This document shows, in pieces, positions 36,268 through 47,765 of a DNA stretch of 63,245 nt. The DNA is from Acidobacteriota bacterium. Its GTDB lineage: Bacteria > Acidobacteriota > Blastocatellia > RBC074. The notes beneath the pieces were generated by a model. It did not search any database, was not told the origin of the DNA, and worked only from the letters and a program-made list of their open reading frames with translations. The translations under genes were made by a program, and so were the position numbers. Where the stretch lies: contig JAHBSF010000027.1 in NCBI GenBank assembly GCA_019639255.1, forward strand, positions 1 through 63,245. The letters are read 5' to 3'. Within the stretch, counting starts at the first letter, position 1; every line of letters starts with the position of its first letter.

Positions 36268-37335
36268 TTATTTGCGCAGCCCCTTGAGAAATTCGAGGAT
36301 GGCTTCGTTCGTTGCCGCGGCTCTCTCCTGCTGCACCCAATGGCCGGTGTTCGGTATCAGCGTCACTCCGCGCAATCCCGGTACGGCGTTCTTCATCGAA
36401 GTTCGTAACGCCTCGGCGCTCGCTCCGCGAATGACCACGTCCTTGTCGCCTGCGATAAACAGCACGGGCGCCGTGATCTTGGCCTCGGAGAGTTGCGGAG
36501 TCGTCTCCCAGTTGCGATGGAAATTCCGGTAATAATTGATGCCGCCGCGAAATCCGGCTTCCCTGAACTCCGCTACGTAATAATCGAGATCGGCCTGCGT
36601 CAGCCACGACGGCAACCCTTTCGGCGCGCCGAGCCGCGGAATCCAGCCTCCGGCGGCTCTTTTTGGATCGGTCACCTGCGGGGCCTCACGCGGGGAATCG
36701 GGAGAAAGGTAGAGCCGGCTCAGAATGGCGCGCGGATCGGTGTCGAATTCCTTCTCGGCGGCAGCCGGCTCCTGGAAGTAAAGAATGTAGTGGAAATTCT
36801 CCCCCATGGCTCGCCGCAGCCCCTCTACGAGCGACTGCGAACCCCGACCGCTGTAGGGAACGCTCATCGCCACGAGCGCCTTGAAGCGCTGCGGATAAAG
36901 AAGCATTGCATGCCAGGAAACAATCGCCCCCCAATCGTGGCCGATGAGAATCGCTTCCTTCTCGCCGAGCGCATCGACGATCCCAACGAGGTCTGCCGTC
37001 AGGTGCTGTATGTCGTAGTCTTCGACCGCTTGTGGTTTGTCCGTTTTTCCGTAACCGCGCATATCGGGCGCGACGGCGTGATAACCGGCTGCGGCCAGCG
37101 CGGGCAACTGGTGGCGCCACGAATACCAGGACTCCGGCCAGCCGTGTACTAGAATCACGAGCGGCCCCTTGCCCATCTCCGCAATCCGCATCCTGATATT
37201 GTTTGATTTGATGATCCGCAATTTCGGCTGCTGTGCGGCAGGTTGTTTTTTCTGCGCTTCAACCGCCCCGATACCTATTATTCCGACCAATATCAGTATG
37301 AAAAGCAGAAGAACCCTCAGTGAGAATACTTGCAT
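36268..37335 (-). CDS. Exported epoxide-hydrolase-like alpha/beta hydrolase
   Basis: Encodes 355 residues with an N-terminal signal or anchor (VLLLFILILVGIIGIGA). It has the epoxide hydrolase pattern: HGWPES oxyanion loop, nucleophile aspartate in IGHDWGAIVSWH, an aspartate in FIAGDKDVVI and the final histidine in NTGHWVQQE. The cap region carries tyrosines (DYYVAEFREAGF) that polarise the epoxide in this family. Cytoplasmic relatives lack the signal, so an exported version is somewhat unusual. The substrate is unknown. Confidence 0.85.
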   Translation of the reverse strand: MQVFSLRVLLLFILILVGIIGIGAVEAQKKQPAAQQPKLRIIKSNNIRMRIAEMGKGPLVILVHGWPESWYSWRHQLPALAAAGYHAVAPDMRGYGKTDKPQAVEDYDIQHLTADLVGIVDALGEKEAILIGHDWGAIVSWHAMLLYPQRFKALVAMSVPYSGRGSQSLVEGLRRAMGENFHYILYFQEPAAAEKEFDTDPRAILSRLYLSPDSPREAPQVTDPKRAAGGWIPRLGAPKGLPSWLTQADLDYYVAEFREAGFRGGINYYRNFHRNWETTPQLSEAKITAPVLFIAGDKDVVIRGASAEALRTSMKNAVPGLRGVTLIPNTGHWVQQERAAATNEAILEFLKGLRK

Positions 37336-37373
37336 AGTTTACCGATGTAGTAAGGTCATTACCCTTTGCAGAC

Positions 37374-37485
37374 TGGAAGAGAAACCACAGAATACACGGA
37401 AAGAGCCGAAGAAGCGGAAAGAACGGAATACAGATTCTACATTCCGCGCCTTTCGCGGCTTCCGCGTATTCAGCGGTTTCTCTTC
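37374..37485. repeat. Family C palindrome, copy 1
   Basis: Arms GAAGAGAAACCACAGAATAC and its approximate complement (GCGTATTCAGCGGTTTCTCTTC side) around repeated CGGAA units. It lies 3' of the Uma2 gene, six bases from its stop. Confidence 0.85.
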
Positions 37486-37488
37486 GGT

Positions 37489-38073
37489 TCAGTTGAACTC
37501 GACGCCCTCGTAGATCTCAGCAAGCGGCAGACGAACCTCGCACGCAGACAACTCAATCGATACCGCCAGATCCGAGTAGTCCGACCGCACCCAGGAGTCG
37601 CCTTGCCGCACATAGCGCGTAACGTGGGGTTCGTGCTGCGCAACGAGTATGTATTCGGCGAGTGAAGGAAGCGCCTGGTAGGCATCCTTCTTCTGATTTC
37701 GGTCGAGGCCTTCGGTGGCAGGCGACAGTACCTCGACAATAAGCCGGGGATTTGCGAGCGTGGACGCGCCTTCCACCGTCTCGTAAATGGGCTCGCCGCA
37801 GACGACGCTCACGTCCGGATAACGATAGGGCGGAAGCGCCGGCGTTCTGATTGCCAGGTCGCCGTTGAAGGTTCGGCACGGGCCTCCTCGCAACCGGGTG
37901 GTCAATCCGACAAGGATATTGACGCCGATGATGGCGTGTTGCGGGGAACCGCCGCTCATACACACGATGTCGCCGCCCCAGTATTCGTAACGGGTTTCGC
38001 TGGCGCTTTCGAGGGCGAAGTATTCCTCGAGCGTGTAATGACGGCGCGGCAGATCTTTCAAGTCAGCGACCAT
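37489..38073 (-). CDS. Uma2-family (DUF820) endonuclease
   Basis: Encodes 194 residues of the PD-(D/E)XK-like Uma2 family. Typical parts are YTLEEYFALESASETRYEYW, PDVSVVCGEPIY, RLIVEVLSPATEGLDRNQKK (the E-x-LSP...D...K active-site segment) and YILVAQHEPHVTRY. Such genes are frequent in cyanobacteria and in Acidobacteriota; their role is unknown though a nuclease fold is clear. Confidence 0.9.
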   Translation of the reverse strand: MVADLKDLPRRHYTLEEYFALESASETRYEYWGGDIVCMSGGSPQHAIIGVNILVGLTTRLRGGPCRTFNGDLAIRTPALPPYRYPDVSVVCGEPIYETVEGASTLANPRLIVEVLSPATEGLDRNQKKDAYQALPSLAEYILVAQHEPHVTRYVRQGDSWVRSDYSDLAVSIELSACEVRLPLAEIYEGVEFN

Positions 38074-38451
<378 letters not shown>

Positions 38452-38596
38452 GAAGCTAAAATTTATACCCACTCAAAACGATTAGGTCAAGTGCGGGATC
38501 GGAAGAAAGCGCTGAGTGGGGTGTAATTCAAAGTGCGACACACAATCCAGCGAGAACTTGACAAATCGGAGTCACTCAGCCGGCTCAGAGCGTGTC

Positions 38597-38810
38597 TGAA
38601 AAGCCGCGAAGCGGCGAAAGATCTGTAGCCTGGTGCGTGAGCGCCAGGTCAGCAGAGTAAGAACATCCAAGCCCTGAAAGGGCGAAAGATCTTCCGCCCC
38701 TCCGGGGCTTACGGGGTTTCTACACACCCACCCAGGGCTTGCGCCCTGGGCTACAGTTCTTTCGCCGCTTCGCGGCTGAAAAACTCAAATGACTTTGTTT
38801 ACAGAGTACT
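38597..38810. repeat. Family B compound hairpin, copy 2 (left terminus missing)
   Basis: Same orientation and inner hairpins as copy 1, but the left end starts at AAGCCGCGAAGCGGCG; the CTGTAAACAAAG arm is absent there while its partner (CTTTGTTTACAGAGTACT) remains at the right end. The 146 bp between it and the tRNA show nothing I recognise. Confidence 0.88.
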
Positions 38811-38892
38811 CAGCACTCAGCACTCAGCACTCAGCACTTCTTCTTCGCACTCAGCACTTCTTCTTCGCACTCAGCACTCAGCACTTCTTCTT
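38808..38892. repeat. CTCAGCA direct-repeat array
   Basis: Eight or more CTCAGCA units interspersed with TTCTTCTTCG runs, continuing from the end of family B to the stop codon of the kinase gene. Shorter copies follow a family A element (24443-24461) and family B copy 3 (49300). Confidence 0.8.
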
Positions 38893-40929
<2,037 letters not shown>

Positions 40930-40936
40930 TCAGCGC

Positions 40937-42556
40937 TCAGTTCTTTTTCTTTTTCTTTTCGTCTTTCCCGTCGCTTTTGCCGTCCTTGCCCTTGCCGCTG
41001 CTCTTCGGGTCGCTCTTTCCTGCGGGCTTGGCAGCGCCCTCGATTCTTGCGCCGAGCGCGCGCGCCCGATCATACGCGGCGTCGGACTCGCTCTTCCTGC
41101 CCATCAGCTTGTATACGTCGCCGAGCGCGATGAAATACTCGGCGCGCGTCGAATCGAGTTCGGTCGCCTTTTGAAATGCGGCGGCAGCCTCGGGGTATCG
41201 CTTCTGTACGGCGTAGACCAGGCCGAGGTTGTGATGTGCGGATATGGACTTCGGGTCTATTTCAATTGCGCGCAGAAGCTGATTGACCGCTTCGTTGTAA
41301 TCGCCCGAGCGGGCGCGCGCGGCTCCGAAATTGATGCGCAGCGTGGGGCTGTTGGGTTCGAGCAGTATGGCTTTGCTGAACTGAAGCGAGGCGTCGCCGA
41401 GCCGCGCCAGATTGTTCAGGTAAAGCGTGCCGAGCGCGTTGTAGGGAAACGCCCACTGCGGATCGAGCGCTATGGCCTGTTTATAAGCGGCTTCGGCCTG
41501 ATCGTAACGCTTCTGCGCGTAATATATGCCTCCGAGATTTATGTAGGCGTAAGGATCTTTCGGCGCAAGCTTGACTGCGCTGTTGCCCTCGGCAAGCGCC
41601 CTGTCGAACTGACCGAGATCGGCGTATACGCGCCCAAGCACCGAACGAGTGAGCGACAGATCGGGTCCGAGTTCCACGCCTTTGGTTGCAGCAGCGAGCG
41701 CTTCATCCAGGCGCGGACGACCGTCGGGACCGCGCTGTCCGCGCAGCGCATTGGCCAGTCCCGCATACGCGCTCGGCCACGAAGGCTGAAGATCTATGGC
41801 CTTGCGGTAATACTCCACGGCGCGCGCTTTGTTCTCAACCGTACCGGTGCGGAAAAGCGCGTTTGCATAATTGTTATAGACGGCCGAATCATTCAGCCCC
41901 GCATCGATTGCGGACTGATAGGAAGCCACGGAATCGCGCCAGCGGCGCAGGTCGTAAAGCGTATCGCCGAGGCCGCGGCGCGCATCGCCGTTTGCGGGCT
42001 GGCGTTCGAGTACGGCGCGGAATTCGCGCTCGGCGTCGGGCAATCGGCGCAAGTCGAACAGGGCTTCAGCAACTCCAAGCTGCGCGTCGATGGAATCGGG
42101 GCGCTGTTTCTGCGCGCGCCGATAGGTTTCAAGCGCGAGTTCGTACTGACCGCCCTGCGAGGCGTTTTCCGCGCTCAGCAGAATCTGCTCGAATGCGGGC
42201 GTGGGAGGCGCAATCACCGGAGCAGCATCCGCGATCACCGGCCGCACGTTTCCTTCATCAATTTTAGGCACTTCAGGTAAAGGCTGCCCGGACCTGCCCG
42301 ATGACGGATTGGATGAAATATTGGATGCGACGGTATTGCCCGACGGATTTGTGGTCTGTACCGGGGTGCGGCTGTTGCGGACTACACGGCGCGCAGGACG
42401 CCGGGCCTGCACAAGCGGCGTCGGGTCGGCATCGACGCCGAGATGCCCGATATCCTGTGCGGGAGCGGGAAGCCCCGCGCATACTATCAGCAAGAAACAG
42501 CAGAGCCTTACGGCCCTTCGCCGCAGATTTCGTCCGAGGAAGCGTTCGATATTCAT
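40937..42556 (-). CDS. Secreted TPR-repeat protein
   Basis: Encodes 539 residues. A signal sequence (RLCCFLLIVCAGLPAPAQ) precedes a low-complexity segment, then about 11 tetratricopeptide repeats from residue 130 to 500. Repeats such as GGQYELALETYRRAQKQRP, WPSAYAGLANALRG and NLGLVYAVQKRYPEAAAA show the spacing of 34. The tail is lysine and glycine rich (KSDGKDEKKKKKN). It starts a two-gene unit with the kinase, eight bases apart, so it is a candidate partner or scaffold of the receptor kinase. Confidence 0.88.
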   Translation of the reverse strand: MNIERFLGRNLRRRAVRLCCFLLIVCAGLPAPAQDIGHLGVDADPTPLVQARRPARRVVRNSRTPVQTTNPSGNTVASNISSNPSSGRSGQPLPEVPKIDEGNVRPVIADAAPVIAPPTPAFEQILLSAENASQGGQYELALETYRRAQKQRPDSIDAQLGVAEALFDLRRLPDAEREFRAVLERQPANGDARRGLGDTLYDLRRWRDSVASYQSAIDAGLNDSAVYNNYANALFRTGTVENKARAVEYYRKAIDLQPSWPSAYAGLANALRGQRGPDGRPRLDEALAAATKGVELGPDLSLTRSVLGRVYADLGQFDRALAEGNSAVKLAPKDPYAYINLGGIYYAQKRYDQAEAAYKQAIALDPQWAFPYNALGTLYLNNLARLGDASLQFSKAILLEPNSPTLRINFGAARARSGDYNEAVNQLLRAIEIDPKSISAHHNLGLVYAVQKRYPEAAAAFQKATELDSTRAEYFIALGDVYKLMGRKSESDAAYDRARALGARIEGAAKPAGKSDPKSSGKGKDGKSDGKDEKKKKKN

Positions 42557-42692
42557 TTAATCACCATGCAGAACCGTGCCCACGAAAACCTATAACCGCA
42601 GCCGGGGCGCGGCCGCGCCAAGTTGAGCTTTATCCCCCGCGATCCTCAAGTCACACAGATGTCCGCATCATACATCAGGGTTGCTTGCAGTT

Positions 42693-42800
42693 GAAACCAC
42701 GGAAACCGCGGAATACGCGGAAATAAGAACGCAATCCACGGAAAGGATCAAATCTGTTCCGTGAATTCCGCCCCATTCCGCGTATTCCGCGGTTTCTCTT
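42693..42800. repeat. Family C palindrome, copy 2
   Basis: Arms GAAACCACGGAAACCGCGG and CCGCGGTTTCTCTT around inner CGGAA units. Its right edge touches the TAG stop of the protease gene. The other 130 bp of this gap show nothing recognisable. Confidence 0.88.
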
Positions 42801-45800
42801 CTACTGGAATGCGAGCGTCACCGGATTAGAACCCCGCCCGCCCGCATCGATAACGACCGCAGCCGCGCCGCGCCCGCGCAGTTGCTCGGGCAACAGTACG
42901 TTCAACTGATCGAGGCCCGTAAATCCGGGCGCCGGTCCCGCGAATAATACCGGACATTCAACGCCGTCAATCATTACCCTGAGGGCGACTCCGTCGAGAT
43001 TGCGCATGCCGGTCGCGTAAAGAATCAGGTAAACCTGTTCGCCCGCACCGCCGAGATCAATCGGACGCGGAACAAATCCTGCTTCGGGGTCAAACTCGAA
43101 AGCGTTTTCATACGACTGCGCACCACCGGCTCCAACGCGCAGCAGAAGCGCGGCAGGCGCCCCGCTCCCGGTTCCGTTCGCGGTGAAAACGCTCGGCGCA
43201 ACTTCCTCGACCGTCATCATTCCCACGGAAAACGGCCCCGGATATTCGGTAGAAAACTCGTTGTTCATCACCCTGATTTCGGCCGGCCCCGACCGGGTTC
43301 CAACCGGAATCTGGAAGTTGACCTGACGCGAAGATACGTAAAGCAGCGGCGCGCGCCGCTCTACGCCGTCGCTGTCCTTCACAATCACCGTCGTAGACCA
43401 CAGCGACAGCGGCAAGGGTTGCGAGGTAGCAGCTTCCGTGCGTCGCCCGAAATTGTCGCCGAATACGGAGGCGAGGCTGCCGGGTGCAAGCGATGAATCG
43501 AATGACGCCGAAGATACCGTCGCGATTCCCGATCCGTCCTGCACTATCTGAAGCGGAAGCCCCGCAACGGTGATGATTGCGGACCGCGCCAATCCCGTGT
43601 TTGGCATGACATCGACCGTAAGCTGCCCGGGCAGCACTCCCTGCCCGGAGCCGTTTATCGCCGCCCATTCCGTACTGCTTGCAGCAGTCCACTGACAATT
43701 GCTGCCCGTAGAATCTACGTTTGTAATGTCGATCGAGCCCGTTCCGCCGTCGGCGCCGAAATGCAGCTTGAATTTCGAGGGATACGGACTGCACCCCGCA
43801 TTGCTTTGCGCCGTAAGTGAAATTTTGAATGCGCCGGAGTCGGCGCGGTAAGACGCCGCCGCCTCTATCGTATAGTCTCCGTCCATCGGCAGTATCTGCG
43901 TCAGAAAGCGCTGGCTGAGTCCTCCTATCGACAGGGGTACATTCATCTGAAAGCCAGCGGCGTCGTAGAGCAAAAACGCCGTATCGAATTCATCGGAACT
44001 CATCGCGATAGTAACGCGCTCGCCCGCGCTTGCCGTAAATGTGTAAAACTGGCTGCGGTTCGGGGGCACGTTTCCGGGATTGAAACTCTGCCACCCTCCG
44101 GTGCGGCAGGAGTTGTCATCCAGACGCCCCTCGGTCAACCGGTCGCGCTCAAGCACGATCCTCGGGCAGCCGACGCCGCTTCCCTGCTGCGTAACGGTAA
44201 CGGGCACGTTGGCGATCATCACGGTCAGGCTGCGCTCGTTCAGGCTGAAATTCGGCTGCACGTGCAGACGAATCGATCCGCCGTCATCGTGGCGCACAAC
44301 GCCCGAACTTATAATCCATCCGGCATCGCTCGGCCCCTCCCAGTAACACAGCGCTCCGGTCAGGCGCGTCACGGTCAGGTTGATAAACCCGCCTTCGGCC
44401 CCGATGTTGTGCGATTGGCCCGAAACGGAGAATCTGCAACGCACTTCCTGCCGAATCGTCACCGGAACGCCGCCCACGTTGACTACAGCCGTGCGCGGCT
44501 CGTCTCCGGGATTCGGCGCGACGAAAACCTGAAACGCGCCGTTGCCGAACGTGTAATCCGGCTGCGGCGAAATCCAGTCGACCGGACTCACTGCGCGCCA
44601 GCCGCAACTGAAACCGCTGCCCACCTGCACGCCGGCGCCCGCCGGCCCGCCGTCGCCGCTTATGTTCAACTGCGTTTGATTGACCGAAAGCGAGCAACCG
44701 CCCGCAGCGAGCGTCACTCTGTAAGATCCGGTCGTGTTTTGTTCGAAAGACGAAACCTCTACGGTGTATTCGCCCGAAGCGGGCAATGCGATTGTCAGGT
44801 CGCTGCCGCCGGGTATGCGCGAATTCGTGCTCGAATTTGCGTCGTCCGATACCTGAATGACCGAGCCGTCCGGCCCGAGCAGCGTCAGGAATGTATCGAA
44901 ACTGTTCGATGTCAGGCTGATCGAAACCTGCTGCGATGCCGAGGCGGTGAATGTATACCGGTCGGCGTAGGCGTCCGCATCGTATACGGACCGGCAATCG
45001 GCGGCCGTCAGCGCGCCGTCTATGGGTTGTCCGGCGGTGATCGGAAGACTTGCGCAGGCTGCGGGCGTTCCGGCCTGAAATACGGTTACCGACTGACCGG
45101 CGATTATCACGAATCCGAGGCGCGGCTCCGCAGAGGGATTCGGATCGACGCTCCAGACGATGGATTTTTCGTTCGTATGCCCGTCGAGATCGTCGGTTTC
45201 GCCGGAGCGTATACCAATCCAGGGAACGGTTGAAACAACGTCGAATCCGCAGTTGAGACCGTCGAGGCGGCGCACGCGGGCGCGGGCGACGCCGCCCGGG
45301 CCGCCGATGAAAGTGAAACGGTCGCGCAGATCCAGAAAACAGCTCTGGCCCGTCAGATGATAGTTGAGCGCCGGAAACATTCGATCGAAACGACCGTAAA
45401 AATCCGGCCCGTTTATACCGCAGTTCGAAAAGCCCTGCGACAGCACGCCTGCAAGTTTCGGATCGAAAGCCGGCCCCGTCCACAATCCGCCGCCGCTCGA
45501 TCCTTCTTCTACGATCCCGGAATTCCAGCGCACGCTCAGAAACTGCTCGCAAAACCACGCAGGAGCGTCCGGCGGACAATCCCCGGCCGTAACCCCGCCG
45601 AAGGCAATGCGCTTCCACGACGCGCCGGGATGCGTGATGCTCGTTATCGGCGCGCCCGCGCCGGGCATCTCGGTAGTCCATCCCGACAGGCGCACCCCGG
45701 CCGGGAGATTGCCGACTATGCGCAGCAGACTGTAGTCGGCGTTTGCTCCTGTAGCGAGCAAATTGGCGGAAAACGTCGTGGGTGCGGGCACGGGGCCTGC

Positions 45801-46670
45801 GCCCGAATCGTACAGAAAATAGCTGAATACGGAACTTGCAGTGCGTGCATCGGGCACGCAGTGGTTGGCCGTGAGCAGGTAATTATCGAGCGGGAGCTTG
45901 TTCGGGCGGCTGCTGTTGAGAAGCGTGCCCGTGCAGGCGAATTCTCCCTTTTCGGTTGCGAATGTTATTAGCGCAACCGAGCGCGCAATTTCGCTCCATT
46001 CGGGCGTCACCTCGAGATGACAGGGCAGGATCATCTGCGAGGCGAGCGCGGGCAGGTCGGTGTGGATGCGGCTTACGGCGTCTATCCTGTAGGCGTCGCG
46101 CGACGGAGAGGGGGAAGAGTTATTGGGCTCGAAGTATTCGATAAAGAGTTCGGCTCCGGGAAGCGGCGGCGTCCACAACTCGCCGTCGGAGTTCGGCCCC
46201 CGTCCCTCGTAGGGTCCGGCGCAGCGGTCGGGTTCTGCGGATGAACATACGAAAAGGCGCGCACCGGGCCCTAGATCCAGATCTACAAGGCGCAGACGCG
46301 CGGCAAAGGCGCCCGTGACTTCGATGCGCTGAAACGAGAGTCTGCCCTCGCGAACGTAACGGACGATTGCGCCTCGACGGGCGTCAATGGGTTGATCGAG
46401 CCGATGCACCGAACCCACGCGCAGGGGCGAGGGTGAGTGGAATTTTCCGTTCGACGGCGTGCGCTGCGATTCATCGGTTACCGAAAATTTATGCAGTTGC
46501 GCAGCGAACGGATTTATTTCCGGATAACGGCGGCTAAGGGGTTCGGGCGCGTCCGGCGCCCTGGGACTCTGCGGCGCGGCGCCGGAGAGCGATGTTTGTG
46601 CCGCGGCCGTTGCCGGAAAGGCTGCGAGAAGGAGTATGACAAACAGTATTCGGTGCGAAAGGTGATGCAT
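42801..46670 (-). CDS. Large secreted trypsin-like serine protease with BACON, pre-peptidase and TIGR03437 domains
   Basis: Encodes 1289 residues from the ATG at 46670; the open frame is longer, but the extension runs through a repeat and a promoter region. A signal peptide is at 1-25. The protease resembles lysyl endopeptidase (chymotrypsin clan): H270 in LLTANHC, D312 in ANADYSLL and S392 in EEGSSGGGLW, with several cysteines. C-terminal to it are two pre-peptidase C-type (PPC) sheet domains (VSISLTSNSFDTFLTLLGPD; VTIAMSSDEFDTAFLLYD), at least three BACON-like modules (VDWISPQPDYTFG; DAGWIISSGVVRH; TEWAAINGSGQG) and a TIGR03437 domain (AGPAPGFTGLDQLNVLLP). It is likely an exoenzyme attached to or released from the cell surface. 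Confidence 0.9.
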   Translation of the reverse strand: MHHLSHRILFVILLLAAFPATAAAQTSLSGAAPQSPRAPDAPEPLSRRYPEINPFAAQLHKFSVTDESQRTPSNGKFHSPSPLRVGSVHRLDQPIDARRGAIVRYVREGRLSFQRIEVTGAFAARLRLVDLDLGPGARLFVCSSAEPDRCAGPYEGRGPNSDGELWTPPLPGAELFIEYFEPNNSSPSPSRDAYRIDAVSRIHTDLPALASQMILPCHLEVTPEWSEIARSVALITFATEKGEFACTGTLLNSSRPNKLPLDNYLLTANHCVPDARTASSVFSYFLYDSGAGPVPAPTTFSANLLATGANADYSLLRIVGNLPAGVRLSGWTTEMPGAGAPITSITHPGASWKRIAFGGVTAGDCPPDAPAWFCEQFLSVRWNSGIVEEGSSGGGLWTGPAFDPKLAGVLSQGFSNCGINGPDFYGRFDRMFPALNYHLTGQSCFLDLRDRFTFIGGPGGVARARVRRLDGLNCGFDVVSTVPWIGIRSGETDDLDGHTNEKSIVWSVDPNPSAEPRLGFVIIAGQSVTVFQAGTPAACASLPITAGQPIDGALTAADCRSVYDADAYADRYTFTASASQQVSISLTSNSFDTFLTLLGPDGSVIQVSDDANSSTNSRIPGGSDLTIALPASGEYTVEVSSFEQNTTGSYRVTLAAGGCSLSVNQTQLNISGDGGPAGAGVQVGSGFSCGWRAVSPVDWISPQPDYTFGNGAFQVFVAPNPGDEPRTAVVNVGGVPVTIRQEVRCRFSVSGQSHNIGAEGGFINLTVTRLTGALCYWEGPSDAGWIISSGVVRHDDGGSIRLHVQPNFSLNERSLTVMIANVPVTVTQQGSGVGCPRIVLERDRLTEGRLDDNSCRTGGWQSFNPGNVPPNRSQFYTFTASAGERVTIAMSSDEFDTAFLLYDAAGFQMNVPLSIGGLSQRFLTQILPMDGDYTIEAAASYRADSGAFKISLTAQSNAGCSPYPSKFKLHFGADGGTGSIDITNVDSTGSNCQWTAASSTEWAAINGSGQGVLPGQLTVDVMPNTGLARSAIITVAGLPLQIVQDGSGIATVSSASFDSSLAPGSLASVFGDNFGRRTEAATSQPLPLSLWSTTVIVKDSDGVERRAPLLYVSSRQVNFQIPVGTRSGPAEIRVMNNEFSTEYPGPFSVGMMTVEEVAPSVFTANGTGSGAPAALLLRVGAGGAQSYENAFEFDPEAGFVPRPIDLGGAGEQVYLILYATGMRNLDGVALRVMIDGVECPVLFAGPAPGFTGLDQLNVLLPEQLRGRGAAAVVIDAGGRGSNPVTLAFQ

Positions 46671-46712
46671 AGAACCCCCGAAAATGCTGTTGATTCCCGT
46701 GCAATCGTAACA

Positions 46713-46823
46713 CGGGCAATAGAGAATACGGAACATACGGAAATAGACGGAACAAACTGAACGGAGTTTAGCTCTTCCGTTTGTTCCGTCTATTTCCGTA
46801 TGTTCCGTATTCTCTATTGCCCG
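46713..46823. repeat. Family A palindrome, perfect 45-bp arms
   Basis: Arms 46713-46757 and 46779-46823 are exact reverse complements over 45 bp, with a 21-nt loop. The arms include the extra outer bases CGGGCAAT / ATTGCCCG and a shorter ATAC in place of ATAAC on both sides. It lies in a divergent promoter region. Confidence 0.95.
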
Positions 46824-46843
46824 GTTTGGGGGGGCGGCATTTC

Positions 46844-46872
46844 TTGACACCCGCCGGGGTGCATCATATGAT
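46844..46872 (+). promoter_or_regulatory. Sigma-70 promoter of the CDP-alcohol transferase gene
   Basis: TTGACA, 17-nt spacer, TATGAT, about 90 nt before the start codon and just downstream of the palindrome. Confidence 0.75.
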
Positions 46873-46962
46873 TTCGATTCGTATTCGTGCCCCGGTCGTA
46901 AAGTCCGACTTTCTCCAACAGAGGCCTTTCCTGCGGAAGTCGGAAGCGACGGGGCTGGGGGA

Positions 46963-47661
46963 GTGTGGCGGAATCGGGTTATGGTTGGTGAATTCATCGG
47001 CCAGGTAAGTCAGCGGATCCTCGAGGGTCTGGTCCGCCAGCTTGCGCGGCTCAATCCGAACCCGAACCTGCTTTCGGTGATCGGGCTCGGGATCAACATT
47101 TTCGCCGCAGTCCTTTACGGGCTCGGCCGGTTCTTTTCGGCCGGCCTGGTCATGATCTTCGCCAATGTATTCGACATGCTGGACGGGCGCGTTGCGCGGC
47201 TGACGGGGCGCGTAACGAAGTTCGGAGCGTTTCTGGATTCGAGCCTCGACCGGTTGTCGGATATGGTGGTTTTTCTCGGTATCATCATCTTCTATTCGCG
47301 GGACACGCAGCATCACAGCACGCTCTATGCGGCGCTGACGGGCGCGGCGCTGATCGGATCGGTGATGGTCAGCTACACAAGCGCGCGGGCGGAATCTTTG
47401 ATACCGAAGTGCGACGTCGGATTTCTGCGCCGCCCCGAGCGCGTGGTGCTGCTGATTCTCGGATCGCTCGGCAACAAGATGCCGGCGACTATCTGGCTGC
47501 TGTTTGTACTGTCGTACTGGACTTTCGCTCACCGCCTGTATCATACGTGGCGATTGACGCGCGAAGAATCCGGCGATGCGAAGCCGGAATCCAGTCCGCA
47601 ACCGGAGGCGTCCGAACCGAGACAGGACGCTCCGCTGCGGCTCGGTCACGATCCGGTGTAA
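46963..47661 (+). CDS. CDP-alcohol phosphatidyltransferase
   Basis: Encodes 232 residues from GTG at 46963, or 226 from the ATG at 46981; both have weak ribosome sites. It transfers a phosphatidyl group from CDP-diacylglycerol to an alcohol in the inner membrane. The family signature DGx2ARx8Gx3Dx3D is intact in MLDGRVARLTG then KFGAFLDSSLDRLSD. Around four to five hydrophobic helices follow. The motif context does not tell glycerol phosphate from inositol phosphate as acceptor. The tail is proline and glutamate rich. Confidence 0.85.
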   Translation: MWRNRVMVGEFIGQVSQRILEGLVRQLARLNPNPNLLSVIGLGINIFAAVLYGLGRFFSAGLVMIFANVFDMLDGRVARLTGRVTKFGAFLDSSLDRLSDMVVFLGIIIFYSRDTQHHSTLYAALTGAALIGSVMVSYTSARAESLIPKCDVGFLRRPERVVLLILGSLGNKMPATIWLLFVLSYWTFAHRLYHTWRLTREESGDAKPESSPQPEASEPRQDAPLRLGHDPV

Positions 47662-47765
47662 CCCGCATCCTTCGGACAAGAAACAGGCCCCTGAAGTTTC
47701 AGCAGCGAGATCCGCGCCTGATGCTTCGAAAACAAATTCGGATCACAGGCGGTTCAACCGACTAT

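Noticed and set aside
46671-46997. Upstream extension of the serine protease frame
   Set aside because: It reads through the perfect palindrome and a sigma-70 promoter; a good signal peptide begins at 46670.
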